This document shows, piece after piece, positions 11,803-26,500 of a DNA stretch of 64,000 nucleotides (positions are counted from its first letter, which is position 1; each line of letters begins with the position of its first letter). Made by a program: the position numbers and the translations under genes. The stretch covers positions 19,649,893 to 19,713,892 of the forward strand of contig NC_049985.1 in the NCBI RefSeq assembly GCF_000003815.2. Reading direction: 5' to 3'. Source of the DNA: Branchiostoma floridae (Eukaryota; Chordata; Leptocardii; Amphioxiformes; Branchiostomatidae). The notes beneath the pieces are model-generated. The model saw only the letters and a program-made list of their open reading frames with translations, was not told where the DNA came from and did not search any database.

Positions 11803-13040
11803 TTGAAGAAAAACTTGTCAGGCTGAAATGTCAAAAACCTGAACAACTAAATTTCGCAAAACAATCCTAATTCTATGGTGTTCTCTAATTCCCCCATAAT
11901 TTCTCACACTGGGTTCCTGGTGGGTTTCAACTCCGATTGTATTCTGAAATTTCGATGTGTTGAATTGGAAAAAAAAATTTGTCAATGACATGCAACACAA
12001 TTCATGTTAAAAACTTTTCACAATTCCTATGACGCAACTCTCGCGAGAACTAGGTCACTCCATGAGCAAGATAGACTGATACTAGTGATAGCCATCGAAA
12101 ATTTGGAGGTACGTGTGCTTACCTTTAATTGTCACTGATTGATGAAAAATTCTATGAACTGTGAACATACGTGACTCATGAATCTCTTCAACAACACAAT
12201 TCAGATTTTGAAAAGTTTTTAAAGTGTGTAAAGCTATTCAGATGGATAAAATACAGTATTGTCAATATTGTATTAGAAACCACATGATTTGTTTGCTTCA
12301 AATTTAAGAGTCAACACTTGCTACTGACCAAGCACATGAGATATTTATTGCACCAAATATTGTACAATACAAATAAGATTCTGAAAGGCACATATAAACT
12401 TCACAATATTTGCACAAATCTGCTATCATTATCCGCGCTATGGATCGGTAATACCTTTCTAACTACTGTATACCTCATCTTTTATCCTTAAGTACATGAA
12501 TATCCTTAATAATGAATGTATACAACAATCTAACAACACAAGACGCTATATAAGTCGTCCGTTCACAAGCAGATATGTATATATCTAAATATCTTACAAC
12601 ATGGCACAGGGATATACAATTGATTGTTACATGTACATTGAAAAAATGATTTGATAAGTTGAATTTCTTAGCCATGGCCATTTAACATTGCAGTGTTTTC
12701 TGTGGTAACACACCATTTTCTGTGTGTTTTTTTTTGGTCAGTAATAAAAACATGTGAATGTTTACGTATAATGAAAGAAAAAAAAACATTTCAAGAAAGG
12801 TAGGGACTACAATAATTTCAAAGTGTTTCTTTGGACCTTTTAACAATGCCCAGACTATCTAAAAAAAATAGTATAATTTGACAGTATTATGCCTATGAAA
12901 GAGAAAAAGTCCCTGACTTTTCTGACAAGATTTAGCCACTCCCCAGCAACGCCATCTAGTGGCAGGATACATAATTGCAACAACTTTCTCACATTGATAT
13001 TCTTACACTTACAGTACATGATAATCAAAACAATAACAAT
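11803..13040. other. Gene-free AT-rich stretch
   Basis: No supported ORF, RNA gene or bounded repeat is seen on either strand. Confidence 0.5.
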
Positions 13041-13740
13041 TAGAGTCCATTCCAAGTCACCGTGCGGATGTTTGTTGCCATTGTTTAGAATTGATTTTAA
13101 AGTTTTGTAATTATATGTCTAGGACATTTGATACTTCAGAAATATTTTTAACACTGTTTCAACTTTATAAATATTTCCCTGGTCCTGTAAAACTTTGGAA
13201 ATATTCATGGTGTGGAATTGGATACTTCTAATGGTTTCTAAATAATGATAACAGCATTCTACCATTATTTACCATTTTCTACCATTTTTTGTAAATGGTT
13301 CAGTGGGCTGGGAAGATAGCAATTCACACATCCTTGCAAAGTATGATTGGGTGCCATGCAACAATGGCCCACCACAAAGGATCAACCAGTGCCCAGCAGT
13401 GAAATCTAAAAATATACAGATGCAACAATAGGGCTTACTTTTATGGGGGCAATAAACTAATTTAACCATTTGGCCAGGTTTACCATTTTTTGTAAATATT
13501 TGTAAATGTGAAATAATCACAGAGAGGTTTCACAATTATTCTAAATAAAGATATTTTTGTACAGTTACATTCAAAATGTTTCTAAAATATTCAAAGAAAT
13601 TCAAATAAATGAGTATTTTCTTAGTCAATTTTTTGAAAATAATTTAATTATTGTGGCTCAGATATTCTTTTATTCAAAATAATTCAGACTAATTATAAAT
13701 ATCGCCTAAAAACCCTCATGGTGTCTTGGAATGGACTCTA
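13041..13740. mobile_element. 700-bp TIR element (TAGAGTCCATTCCAAG)
   Basis: Left end TAGAGTCCATTCCAAGTCACC and right end, reverse complemented, TAGAGTCCATTCCAAGACACC, continuing imperfectly to about 24 bp. TA at both extremities could be a mariner-type TA target duplication. No transposase ORF. Confidence 0.7.
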
Positions 13741-15889
13741 TACGGTAGTTTTATAATCATCAATATTAGGCTCCATTTTCAATGTAGAGACATCCTCACA
13801 AGGTTGATGACCTTGACAATCATTGGAATGTGCCAAATGTGGAAAGGTTTCAGTAGTCATGGCAACAATATTTCTGGCCAATCAGAGTTCTTATTTCTTT
13901 ATACCCATGTTTTGTTTTACCCAGAACATGTCTTGATCTTAAATATTGATGTAACTATCAACCAATACATATATTTGTATAATCAAGTGCAACATATCAA
14001 TACTGGCACAAATAGAACAATACTGAAGGTATAATGTAGACACAAATGTAACTTTGCAGTTATATTCCTTTCCCTAATACAATACTGAATACATGAATAT
14101 TGACTATGTTTGACAAAACATTAACACCAAGTTCTAAACATAATGTTCATATTTTTCAATTCAATTCAACATTTATATTTCAAATTGAAGCAACACTCAT
14201 TGTATAACCATTCGAGATAAAATCTAACAAAGTACAATTTTTCTTAATGAGAATACTAGAGGGAACTTGCCTTTTTAAAATCTTTTCTTAAGTTTAACAA
14301 AGTGCTTGAGAGATGCTGCTAGCATTTGAAACATTGATCATGCCTCCTGAAAGTTGTTATCCAGTGTTCTTGATTTATACTACTTCTGTCTACACTTTAA
14401 CACAAATTTTGGTTATAAAAACTGTTAAAATGCAGACAAAGTTCTTAAATGGTGCCAGAAAAAAAAATTATGTGAAAAATGTTTTAAAAATATGCTTCAT
14501 GGCATGTAAAATTTAAATCATATTTTCTTTATTGTAATGTAATTACGAAATTGCACCTGTAAAAAAAAAAAAAACCTTTGTGCACACAATTCTGGCAAAA
14601 ATAGTTGGCCAAGTCAAAGTGTGATGCATTGTTGGTATATTCTAAGGCATTTACCCACATTGCACAAGTGCATTTTAAACTGTGAACTGCCTTATTGTCC
14701 TCACCCCAGAGACAATGCCAGTGTTCTTATTTCTATTTGTTCCTGTTCAGCCAATCAGTAACCAGATATAGTTACTGTGGCAAGTTCATGGCATGCATGC
14801 TTTTTGTCCCACGCTTTTTGTTTTGTTAATTGTAGATATAGGAATACGATAGGATAATATTCATTTATGTGCTCTAATTTTGAATATAGGAACTTAAAAT
14901 ATCCATATACTAACTTTTGTCGAGGAAATGGCTAATAGTATATATCAACAGCCATGCACTGATGAGCAATGGCCTCAGCCAATCAGATAAGTGGTTGTTA
15001 ACCTAGTTAAGTTACCATCCAATCACATAGCCAGTCTTTTAGGTTCAAAAGACAACAGTTCAGGAGTCTTGCAGGTGGCCAGCCAATCAAATAATCCCTT
15101 GACTGTTAACCCACTTAAGTTAGTAGCTAATCACATTGCCTCATTCCATCAAGAGGCAATGCGATTGGCTGGTGAGTTAACAGGCAACAAATGCTGACAG
15201 AAGGTAGGATAGTAGGTTCTTCAATCACAGCAAGATTCAGGTTATATATAACCACCTTTGTCAGTGACTATTCTATCTGACAATGTTTAACCAATAATTT
15301 AGCACAATAATAGAATGTTTGATAGGGAAAAAAATTAAAACCATACACAAAATTGCTGACAACTTCTTTGTATAATTTTCTGAAGAAATGCAAATCCAAT
15401 TGGACAATTACAATTGTAGGTGTGGCAAAAACATTTTGCCTGCTCCTTTTTTCACTGTATTTAGTGTTGTAACTACTTGGTAATTTTCACATTGACTATA
15501 GTACAAGATAGTACAATTCTTTTACGTAGTAGGAAACGCTATAGCTAGGAAAGGTATCTTCCATTCCCCGATATATACATGTACGCTGGCTTAAAGTTAG
15601 CTAAGTCAAATTTGGGCAAGACACCAACTGTACTTTAGAGACCTACCTGGTAACTGATTGTGATTTAGTGTCAAACGATACAGTAAATATTAGATGTATC
15701 AATTATACTAGTTGTACTACCAAAGTTGGTGTGAACTGTCAAGTACCTTCTAGATTCAAATTTGTCCGTTGCTAGGTCGTTAAGTTCCAAAATGGCGTCA
15801 AGAGTTTCTCGCGTGGAAATCTACCCCAAGGCTTATCGTACTTGTACTTGGGTGACTGATCTTTAAAAATCAGAGATTAATTGAAAGAA
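13741..15889. other. Gene-free AT-rich stretch
   Basis: No supported gene. CCAATCA-like pentamers recur around 14980-15170 (AGCCAATCAG, CATCCAATCACA, CAGCCAATCAA), possibly a decayed local duplication. Otherwise featureless. Confidence 0.45.
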
Positions 15890-16078
15890 TACTGTAAATG
15901 CATTTAAGTTCGTTGGGACTTAATTTTGCAGTAGCGCGAAAAGGGACTGTTTGCATTGGTTTTAATGGTAGCACCATGCACTGTAGTCTCTAACTGCCAT
16001 GGAAAAATATTTGCGGTGGGTTCAGAAACGCGAAAACCGCAGACATAAAACCACCCCGAAAATTTCTGCATTTACAGA
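15890..16078. mobile_element. TACTGTAAATGC MITE, copy 3
   Basis: Starts TACTGTAAATGCATTTAAG and ends TTCTGCATTTACAGAA. The interior GCGCGAAAAGGG and TTTGCGGTGGG modules match the family. The right terminus has mutated. Confidence 0.8.
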
Positions 16079-16448
16079 ACCAGATATATTCCAGCCAAAC
16101 ATGTCTTTCTGAGCTCTGATGTTAAGTTTCAGCGCTGCATGGCTTAATTTCTGTTTCTTTGGGTAGGGTTCTGGAATTTACGTAATTCAGTCACGAAATA
16201 AGCATACACTTGGTGTAAACTCATATCATATCGGTACAGTACTTAATGATCCGGTATTTTGGCCCGGTACCAAATCCATTTTCATGGTACAGTTAGTACT
16301 AGTACACAGTACCGGTATGCAGCTCTAGTGTAAAGCCAGTTTTGGTTAGATACATGTATGGACAACTTCAAAGCAGGCTTGCCCAAGTTTAATCCCAGTC
16401 TGCAGAAACTTGGTTCTTGCCAGCGCAATAAAGCATAGAGGGCCCTTA

Positions 16449-16733
16449 CGCTGTGATTTGTATCCCCTACACTGTGATTTTTATCCCCTGCGCTGTGATT
16501 TGTATCCCCTACACTGTGATTTGTATCCCCTACACTGTGATTTGTATCCCCTACGCTGTGATTTGTATCCCCTACACTGTGATTTGTATCCCCTACACTG
16601 TGATTTGTATCCCCTACACTGTGATTTGTATCCCCTACACTGTGATTTGTATCCCCTACGCTGTGATTTGTATCCCCTACACTGTGATTTGTATCCCCTA
16701 CGCTGTGATTTGTATCCCCTACACTGTGATTTG
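16449..16733. repeat. 21-bp minisatellite, about 13.6 copies
   Basis: Perfectly phased array of ACTGTGATTTGTATCCCCTA plus one base (21 bp), varying mainly at an A/G position. Because 21 is a multiple of three, every frame stays open and heptapeptide ORFs appear on both strands; I regard these as artefacts. Flanks show no exon signals. Confidence 0.95.
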
Positions 16734-17597
16734 GGCCCATATGTTGTGTTACAACCAGCGAATACTAGGAAACTTTTCTGTTGTACTGTGACAAAAGAAG
16801 AATACTTAGGCTCTAATTTTAGCAATCAAAATGCAGAAAATAGTGTTTCTATTTTTAGGTTGTAAGTTTTGAATTTTCCTAGATGTTTCTAGACCCGTCT
16901 ACAATACATCCACAGTGATTGCGGTCCTCATAATATACAGTAGTGCCTGAAGCACTTGCCGAACTGCTTTGCTTCAGTAAGACGTCCTCTAGGCTACCTT
17001 AAATCTTGGTGAGAACCAGAAAACTTTCAAAAGTTTCGCTTTGTTGGCATTTAGTCATTTTGGCATTGTTTACATTGTTTAAAATGTGTAGAAGAACTTG
17101 GACAGTTAATAGTTTAGTTCTAACAGCGGTCAATTTGTTTCTGAATTTCAGAGTTTGAAAAAACATAATCATTTGTCAAACATCTTAGTCAATGTTTCGA
17201 TTCATATAAGGAATATTATACCGATGTCACAAAACTGAAAAAAGTTATTGTCATACATTTTGTATTTTCAATTCTCTATAAAACAATATTTGAAACTTAA
17301 ATGTATGCCCTGTTACTTATACATGCCCTATAGTGCTTTTAAGATTTCAAAAATGAAGTATGAATTTTCTGGAATTCAACTTTAAAGTTTGAAGGAATAT
17401 TAAGTATAAAAAATAAAGATTTTAAAAAAATCAAGGTGACCAGCATTTTTGTAGCTAGGAATCTGGTATCTTTTTACAAAACATGTTTCATAGATTCAGA
17501 GATTGTAGCTTTTTGACGACCTTGGTGTACAAAGTACTGCTTTAATTCCTCTCAGAGTGGTTTGAGAAAGTCCTGGGAGTTAGGGGGAGGGGGGCGA
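16734..17597. other. Gene-free stretch downstream of SRD5A3
   Basis: AT-rich. The 3'UTR of SRD5A3 must begin at the upper end, but I see no clear minus-strand AATAAA close by. Confidence 0.4.
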
Positions 17598-20500
17598 TTA
17601 GAAAATGTAGGGTATAAGGATAGAGCGACTGCTGGGGTAGTTGTCAAACTTGGTTCTGTACCAGTTGTGAGTGATCCAGCCACACAAGCCCAGCTCCACC
17701 GCAATATAACCTACGGACAGAAAAAAAAAATAATGTGCTGAAATGGCCTAACCAGCACTGGTCCATGTACTAGGTTTCATACATAAATGTCATAGCATAT
17801 GATGTAGGTGTATGCGGATTGTTATTAGCTGCATTGGCTGTTACCACCTATAAAGCTAAGAAGAAAAAATAGCTATGGTTTCAGAACTATTTTAGCATGA
17901 TCCATACTTCATAAATTCAGAGTGGTGCAGGCAAAATTTGTCTGTTGCAGGTAATTTTCAGTGTTACCTGCACCAGTGCAGGTATGCAGAAAAAAGTATT
18001 TCGAGCCCTGACATGTATTTCTCATCTGACCTTGAATGACCCAGCTGAGGTAATGTTCCCCTCCTAGGACGATAATGATGGACAGGTACATGAGGAGCTC
18101 CGCCAGGTAGTGGGGGTTGGAGACGTACTCGAACCAGCCGCCATACGGGATCTTGTGTCCTCTTGTTACTACATAACCTGCAACAAACACAACAATCATA
18201 ATCATGGCAAACTGCACTTTGATAATAAGTGCCATCTAGCTGAACATGAAGGAACTGCAGACAGAGATATTTAGACATATTAAAAAATGTGCCTTCTGGT
18301 TGGCAGGTATTACATAACCTGCAACAAACATAGGAATCATGATCATGGCAAAGGGCAGTTTGATGATAATCGCCCTCTGGCAGAATATGAGGGAACTGCA
18401 AGACGGAAATATTCAAACATATTCAAAAGACTTGTGCCATCTTGTTAGCAGGTTTACATAACCTGGAATCATGATGGCATGCTTTTGTTTAATAATGAGC
18501 AACCTCTTGCAGAACATGAAGGAACTGCAGGGCAGAAACATTCAAACATTTGTGGCCTCTTGTATACTGAAACAGTTGATTTATCAATAGCAGAACATGA
18601 AGAAACTGCACGGTATGCCAGCACCATTTCTTTGACTTTGACTTTATGTGGATTCACATTTAGCTTAACAATGTTGTTAGCTATTCTTCCTGTGGTCCTC
18701 TACATAAAAATATTGTACATCAAATGGACATGACAGAAGGATTAAAGAAAAAACTAAAATTACATCACATACATCAAACATGCAAAATGGTGGAACTGGC
18801 ATGAGACGATGTTTTGTTAAAAACAATGCTCTTTGATTTATTCCTTGAAAATGAAAACAAAAAGCAAAACTTAAAAACAGACACTTGTTTCCTCACCTCG
18901 TTTATCCTTGCGCAGGTTGGCGAGGATGATGTGAGCCTTGTTCTGCTGCCAGAAGCTCCAGATGAACAAGGCCGTCCCTACCACATGGCTCCATCTCACG
19001 TCCGACAGACTCAGTCTGGTGCCTGTGGAAAAACACAATGTTCTCGAGTTCTGGTAGTGTGCGTCGGGGTTGTAGCCAGCCTGAAATCATTTTCCATCCC
19101 CTTGATTTTCAATGGGCATCCTAAGCTGTGAGATGTCGCAAGACTTTCCTTTGGGTGGGTGGGGGTTATTATGCCGTGTCCATGGCACCGAAAAATGGTG
19201 AAATCTAGACCCTCTGCAATGCTATTTCTTGCATTTTTGAGGTGTAAATTTTGCTGGTAGACTAAGATGTTCAACACGGAGGGTTTCAGTTTTTTTTAAT
19301 ATCTTTACATATCGATTTTTGTCTGTCACAGAGGACAAAATGGCCAAAAGTTTTACCCGTCTCCAGCTGCAAAATTGATGGAAGAACGTGTGCTGGCTAC
19401 AACCCTGGCATACGTAGTCGTTAGGCCGTTAAGCCGTTAAGCGGTTAAACTGATCATAATGCTGTCATAAAGATCTAGAGGAATTTTCCCGGTACAATCA
19501 ACCTGCAAATATACTGTACATAGTGTCTGTCGTCTCTGTCACAACTGGATTGAGATCACTTGTTGCAGGTGTAGATGTGAACCTCACCATCGAGTTTGGG
19601 CCCCTCTGCGATGATGGAGATGGGGACAGCCAGGTAGTAGACCAGACCCAGCAGGTAGTGGACCAGGTGGACACTCACATCCGAGAAGATGCTCACGTAC
19701 AGACACTCCCACAGTCTGCGGATAATCTGGAACTCCAACAAGATCAGGGCCAGCAGCACGGACACGTGGTCAGCTGTAGGGAACACAACATCAATGTAAC
19801 AGTCTACACTACATTGTACATCAATGGTACAGACATTCCCACAGTCTGCGGATAATCTGGAACTCCAACAAGATCAGGGCCAGCAGCACGGACACATGGT
19901 CAGCTGTAGGGAACACAACATGAGTGTTACAGTCTACACTACATCAATGGTACAGTCTACACTACATCAATGTTACAGTCTACACTACATCAATGTTACA
20001 GTCTACACTACATCAGTGATACAACTTACAGTCTACACTACATCAGTGTTAAAGTCTACACTACATCAATGTTACAGACACTCCCATTGGTCAGCTATAG
20101 GGAACACAACATCAATGTTACAGCCATTTCCATTGGTTAGCCATGGCCTCCGGCTGACCCCAACATGGCCCCATGGAATATGGCAAACCAGATTTTTTTT
20201 AAAGTCAGACCTGTCATCATTCTGGGACTCAGTAACAAACAAATGCCATGGGGTACACCGAGGTGTGCCCTCTGGTATCCAGCAGTTAACTGGGTCAAAT
20301 TGATGGCTTCGGAGCCTGGCCAGGACTATACATGTACACACTCGTTCTCATTGAAATGTCGAAAATGGCATTTTTTTGGTCGAAAAATAAATCAGCTTTA
20401 TTTTCAGTGAAAACCACCTGGTTCTTTAGGAAAATTCCTCTTTTAACCATAGCCAAAAAATGGCAACTTATTATTTTCGGTCCCATTGGTAATACATTAC

Positions 20501-23500
20501 AGGGCAGGTAACAAACGTTACCGGTAACGTTTGTTACAACAGTAAACTTAACCCTGTTTTCTTCTAAAGGACTTACCTTATTGACTACATCATTTAGGTA
20601 TAAGTGGATGTCCCAAGGAACATTTGAAAAGTGGGCAGCTTTTTTACACCAGGTCAAATAGAAAGCTTAGACAGCATGGAACAATGGTAACGTTTGTTAC
20701 AGTCATTTCCGTACAACATTTTGTTAAGCAAGGTGGGATACAAATAACAGTCAACAACCCTTTCTTGTTTCTTTAGGAAGCCAGAAAAACTGTGCAGCGT
20801 CACAAAAGTGGTCATTTCCAGTCTCATACGTGGATAATAAAACAGTGGCAACTATCTTACTCGTGGTGGTAACGTTTGTTACAGAATCTGGCGACAGGCA
20901 TAAATCACCTCACACAGCCTCCAAGATCAGTGACAGGAGCGATCTGACGTGGTCGGGCATAGAGACTGGGTAGCTGGTTTCACCTGCCGAACAATCATTC
21001 TGGGAACTGAATTGTTACCTTTTTGGCTACTATTTGAATTCTTCGTTTCTTCTCAGGCGACAGCCATTTTTTAGGGTGTGAAATCCGACTCGTGGCTATA
21101 ATAACCGTCTAAGCCATCAACCAATACGAATGTTGCTGTGCATCTTTTGTAAAACATTACAGGGAATATGGAAAAATGAAGGAACCAGTGATATTGTCTA
21201 TAATTTTCTCCATATCAAGCCGTAAAGTCAGGCGACAGCATTTCGACATTAAAATGAGAACGAGCCACAATGTACATCCCTCAACTGTGCAAGTGGGACC
21301 CTTAAGCCTAATCAGGGTTGTAACCCGCACCTGTCCTTCCGTCCTTTGACAGAATTTTGCAGCGCAGGACAGAAAAAAAATTGCCCACTCCATCCTCTAA
21401 TCTGTGACGGACAAAAATTTGTATGCAAAGATATAAAAAAACTGTCTCCCTTGTATAATCTTTACCAAACAGATGCCGTTGGACAGCTTAATCTACCAGC
21501 AAAGTTTACACCTCAAAATGCAGGAAGCTTTTCAGAGGGTCTACATTTTAAAATTTTCCAGGACCCCAGTAGGAAGGCTCGACTTTTTTTTTTTGATGCT
21601 CGATAGGATCCAAAATCGCGGGGACAGAAAATGATTTCAGGCTGGCTACAACCCTGAGCCTAACCCTACCTCAATCATTCTTCTAACTACTCACCAGTGG
21701 GAGGGTCCAGCGGATAGTCACTGATGAAGCTGAGCCCCTCCTGAAGCCACCAGAAGGCCGGCACGCCCCCCACGAAGGACAGCAGGGTCACCAGCAGGAT
21801 AAAACTGTTCCACACCACCCCCTCGTAGTAGAAGTGGCTGAACCATCTGGCAAGAGAAAAACATTCGTTGTGTTGCTAAATAGGGTACAATCCAGGGATA
21901 TGAAGTCGATGGACGGTAGATTCAAATTATACTATTTCAGTGTACAAAATACTTTTCTGAGCCAGGTTACACAGTCGGGTAAAAACTAGTTTGCACATCT
22001 GAATTTCAAGTTGCACCACCTACAATTCACTAATTTTGAAAAAAAAGGCACAATACCTGCATACATACATAACCTTTTAACCCTGTATTATATTACTTAT
22101 ATAAAAAATCAAGTAACTTAAAAATAATAGTATCTATTATATTGGGAAATTACAAAATTGACCTATGAATTATTAATAATTTATAATAATGTTAATATAC
22201 TATGTCTTGTCCATGTTGTATATCTCAGTGTCATAACATATTAAGAATAAAAATACATGTAAAAGTAAAACATTTAAATTCATTTCTGTGTTTTCATAGC
22301 AAACTTATGGGAATGAGAGTGTGTGTGCAGCGTGCAAAATACCCACTTGCACACTTGCACATTGGACCACTTTTTGCTTGGTGCAACTCACTTCTTAACT
22401 CAGGTTGCACAGGGTGCAACTTAGATTTTGAGTCTCAGAACTTGATTTTGTTCTCAATTTACATGGAAGAAATAAATGGACTGTAGCAGCTCCATTTCAT
22501 ATCAATCAAACACGTATGAGGGCCCCAATGGGGGGGTCCCGACAACGCTCTACGCTAAATTCGGAGGGCCGGCTACGTAATACGCTAAATTCAGGAAGCT
22601 CCTTTTCGCTCTACGCTAAATTACGAAAGTGCATTATGCAAATCTTCACCGTCTTTTGGCTGAAAGTTTACACCAATGCGATGTTTATTTAAACCTTAAT
22701 CACCATAGCTTCTAATAAGTTCTAATGATACTTGATGCAAAATGTCGAACCAAAAATCCCCATCGCCGACGGCAGAACACGTGAAGAGGAGATGTAAACA
22801 AAACTGACAATTCCATCACAAGATTCAAACTTTACTAAGACGATATAAAAGCACCCGTCTTTATGGCCAGAGGCGGCAACAGCAAATTTCTTATTGACTT
22901 CTTCAGCACTCGAAGCGCTGAAAGCGGAGGAGCAACAATCCTAGGGGCGTCCAGGGGCATGCTCCCCCGGGAAAATTGTGCAATCTTGACCGTCTAAAAC
23001 GCTATATCATGCATTTTGACGGTCACAATTTGCTGACAGACTAAGCTAATTTGAATAGTATTTCTATTAGAAATTCACATAGTTTTGACTTGAGGGCGAG
23101 GCCCCCAAACATACTTTTCAAGATTTTGAGCACCGAAAGCATAAGCCGTCGTATAGAAATCGGGGAAATTTCAAAATCTGGACCCTCTGAAATGCCATTT
23201 CTTGCACTTTGAGGGACAAGTTTGCTGCCATTATAAAAGATTTTTTGATGGCGACGAGCGCCGGAGGCGCAAGCCATCGCAAAGGCTGTCTAGAGAGAAA
23301 TTGAAATCTTGACCATCGGAAGCATCATTTTCTGTATATGAGGGGCACATTTTGCTTGTAAACTACTAGTAATCTAAGTTCAACAACGAAATTTCTAGTT
23401 AAAAAGATTTCTGGGTGGCGATGCTTCTGCAAGATATTTTAACCATGTCCAGTGCCCAAATGGGCGAGTTATCGTAAGGAAGGTCCGGCAAAATTTTGAA

Positions 23501-26500
23501 ATATGGACCCTTTGAAATGCAATTTCCTGCATTTTCACGGGTTAAGTTTGCCGGTGTACTAGTTATAGGTTGAATAAAATTTTGATTACGCTTTACGAAC
23601 AATTCATATGAATTACGTTTTACGGTAAAATCCGGTTAGCTTCTACGTAATACGTTGAATTAAAGAGGCCAATATCGCTCGACGCAAAATGCACCGACAA
23701 CGCTCTACGTTGAATTCGAGAGGTCCCTCTACGTAGTACGTAGAATTAAAGCCGCCGATTACGCTCTACGGAAAAGGGCATTGGGGCCCTCACGTATGTA
23801 TTGTACTTTTTTTCTTCAGAAATTAGTGAATTGTATGGTGGTCAACCTGAAATTCAGTTGTGCAACCTAGTTTTTGCCCCAGGTTGCACACTGTGCAATA
23901 TGGCTCAGAAAAGTATTTTGCACACTGGTGTGCGTGTGCACATGTGTGATTGCTGCTGTTCTGTTCTTCCGATAATGTCCATCTGCTGAGGAATCAGCAA
24001 TTAACTGACATGTTTGGCTGATGTCTCAACAAACATCAAATTGAATGTTGAATTTCTTCATTCAGAACAAAAGCTTTAATCTTGAACAGCAGAATCTCCC
24101 GCATCACCGTCTTTGTTGTTAGTAATAAACTGTTCTGACTGCAGATGTGAACCATAGAACTCCACTTCAATGCTGGCACAACACATGTCATGAACAATAA
24201 ACTGGTGGACTATAGTGCCGACTGATAACTATCTAGTAAAAAAGAACAAGAAACAGCCATGACTTCAAGTACCAGAGTTACCAACCTAGGATTGATGTGT
24301 TCAAAAATTTGTGTCTTCCCAGAACTATCGTGGAGTGGAACAACTACAACAGGGATGCTAGTGATACCAAAATGAAAACTGATCTGCAGTGGACATCACT
24401 TGATCGACAGAAGGAAAATGTCCAGACTTTGCATGATGTACAAAATGACCAATAAACGGGTGGACCGACTAGTACCGACTGATAAGTATCTAACACCAGC
24501 TCAAAAATGAACAAGAAACAGCCATGACTTCAAGTACCAGTAGAGTTATCAACCTAAGGATTGATATGTTCAATAATTTGTATTTTCCAAAAACTATATC
24601 ATAGAGTGAAATTTGTTATCACCAAGCCAAGGAGGGGCATCTTCTCTCGATAGTTTTAAAGAACACTAATTTCTTGCAGATAGATGTGCTTATAAAAAGA
24701 TTTTTCTATGGCTAAATCTATGTTTATATGGTGCACCCACAGTCAAAAATAAGGTGCATAGCTGGAACTTTGGGTGCCCTAATGTGGACTTGTAACCGGT
24801 ATTTTGAGACCTGATTCTAAGCCAACTGCATTAGCTACATGTAACATGTACGTTGTATAACACCAAACAAGGCTTGTTCACTGTAGACATGGGAGTTCAA
24901 AGAAACATTCGCTGTTCGGCTAATGATGGCAAACATGCGGGAACAGGAAAGTTACATGTTTATGCCAAGACATGAAGAACTGGATTGTAAAAAAAAATGT
25001 TTATGATTCATGAAAGAATAAAATATAAGAGAAGTCCATGTCTACACAAAATTACCCTGGGCAAAAAGAAGAAAAAACAGTAACTGCTATAAACAGTTAT
25101 ATTGAATTTATCCAGTGCAAAATGCATGTGTTCAAATTCATGATTGTTGAGCTTCAATTTTTTAGGAGGAGAGGAGGAGTGAGTATTTTCATTTTGTTTT
25201 ATTTAGTTTTCCCATTTCGTGTTTCAATCCCCTAGATTAGTATGCGTACTAGTGCATCCATTGAGAAAATACATTAGGCAAGTACTGTAAATGAATTTAA
25301 GTTCGTGAGGATTTAATTTCGCGGAAAAAGGGACTTTTCGCGCGGTGGTTTTAAGGTCGCAGTACCAACATGCACTGTAGTCTCTTACTGCTAGGAAAAA
25401 TGTTTGCGGTGATTTTAAGTTCGCGGTGAAGTAGCCACCGCAAAAACCATGAACATTAAACCACTGCGAAAGTTTCTGCATTTACAGTATTAGCCTTTTG
25501 TTGACCTGAAATGACTGATGAGTAATATGACCTCACCCATATTGACTCTTGGAAGGGGCATTTCCCATTAGTTTAATCACAAATTGTTTTGACTCGTCAG
25601 TTATATTGGCACATGGTTGACCTTTACAAGTAACGTTTGTTCACCTTTATCCGTGGGGTGACCTTTATCCGTTGTCTTTAAAATCAGCACATTAAGTCTG
25701 CTGACAGTAGTTTCAAATTTGCAATATTTTCAAGATGTCCGATTTAAAACCACCGTCCGTTGACTTAAAGCTTCATATTCCTAAATATTTTTTTTTTACA
25801 AGCAACGAATATAGGTTACCCTCAGATAAAGGTGAACCAGCGTTAGATACAATACGCCGCGTGCGTCACATTTTGGACACAACAACATAATATTTATTGC
25901 ATAAAAAAAAAGTTCAAACATTTGATCTGTAATTCCATATGTGGAACCCACAACACAGATAGACAGAAAAGAAAAAATAATATCATTAGAAAATAATCCA
26001 TTGCAATTTCATTACGAACAAAATATACAAGACATCAGATTTAAAAATTTAAAAAAATATAAATAAATGAGATCAAGGAGCTTTTATGATATTAAAAAGC
26101 TCAGGGCTTGATTTGAGCTTTAAATTTAATGCGCACATGGGGTTCAATCTCAATTCTTATTAAGATCAAAATTCACATACACATACAAAATTGATACTCT
26201 ACCGAAAAATACATCCGAATTTCGGCGACTGCACCTAACATAAGTTCACCTTTATCGGTGGGATAACCCTATACCGTTACCTGTTGTTTTTGAAAACATG
26301 GCATTTAGGATTTCAAGTCAAGGGTCGGTTGTTTCAAATTTGCAATATTGCAGTTTGAAACCACCTGAATGTCGTCTTTAAAAATAACGGATATATATTA
26401 CCCCTCGAATAAAGGTGTACTAACGTTACCATAAGGTGGATATAACATATATTATGATCTGATCACACAAAAAAACAACGCCTTTCTCTTCAACCACCAT

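Noticed and set aside
16282-16865. Four overlapping ORFs of 110-150 codons with heptapeptide repeats on both strands
   Set aside because: They are produced by a 21-bp minisatellite whose length keeps every frame open. No splice signals, codon bias or domain support a gene.
19523-20303. Plus-strand ORFs of 110-159 codons
   Set aside because: They are antisense to SRD5A3 exon 3 and its tandem duplicate, and the 23-bp minisatellite keeps them open.
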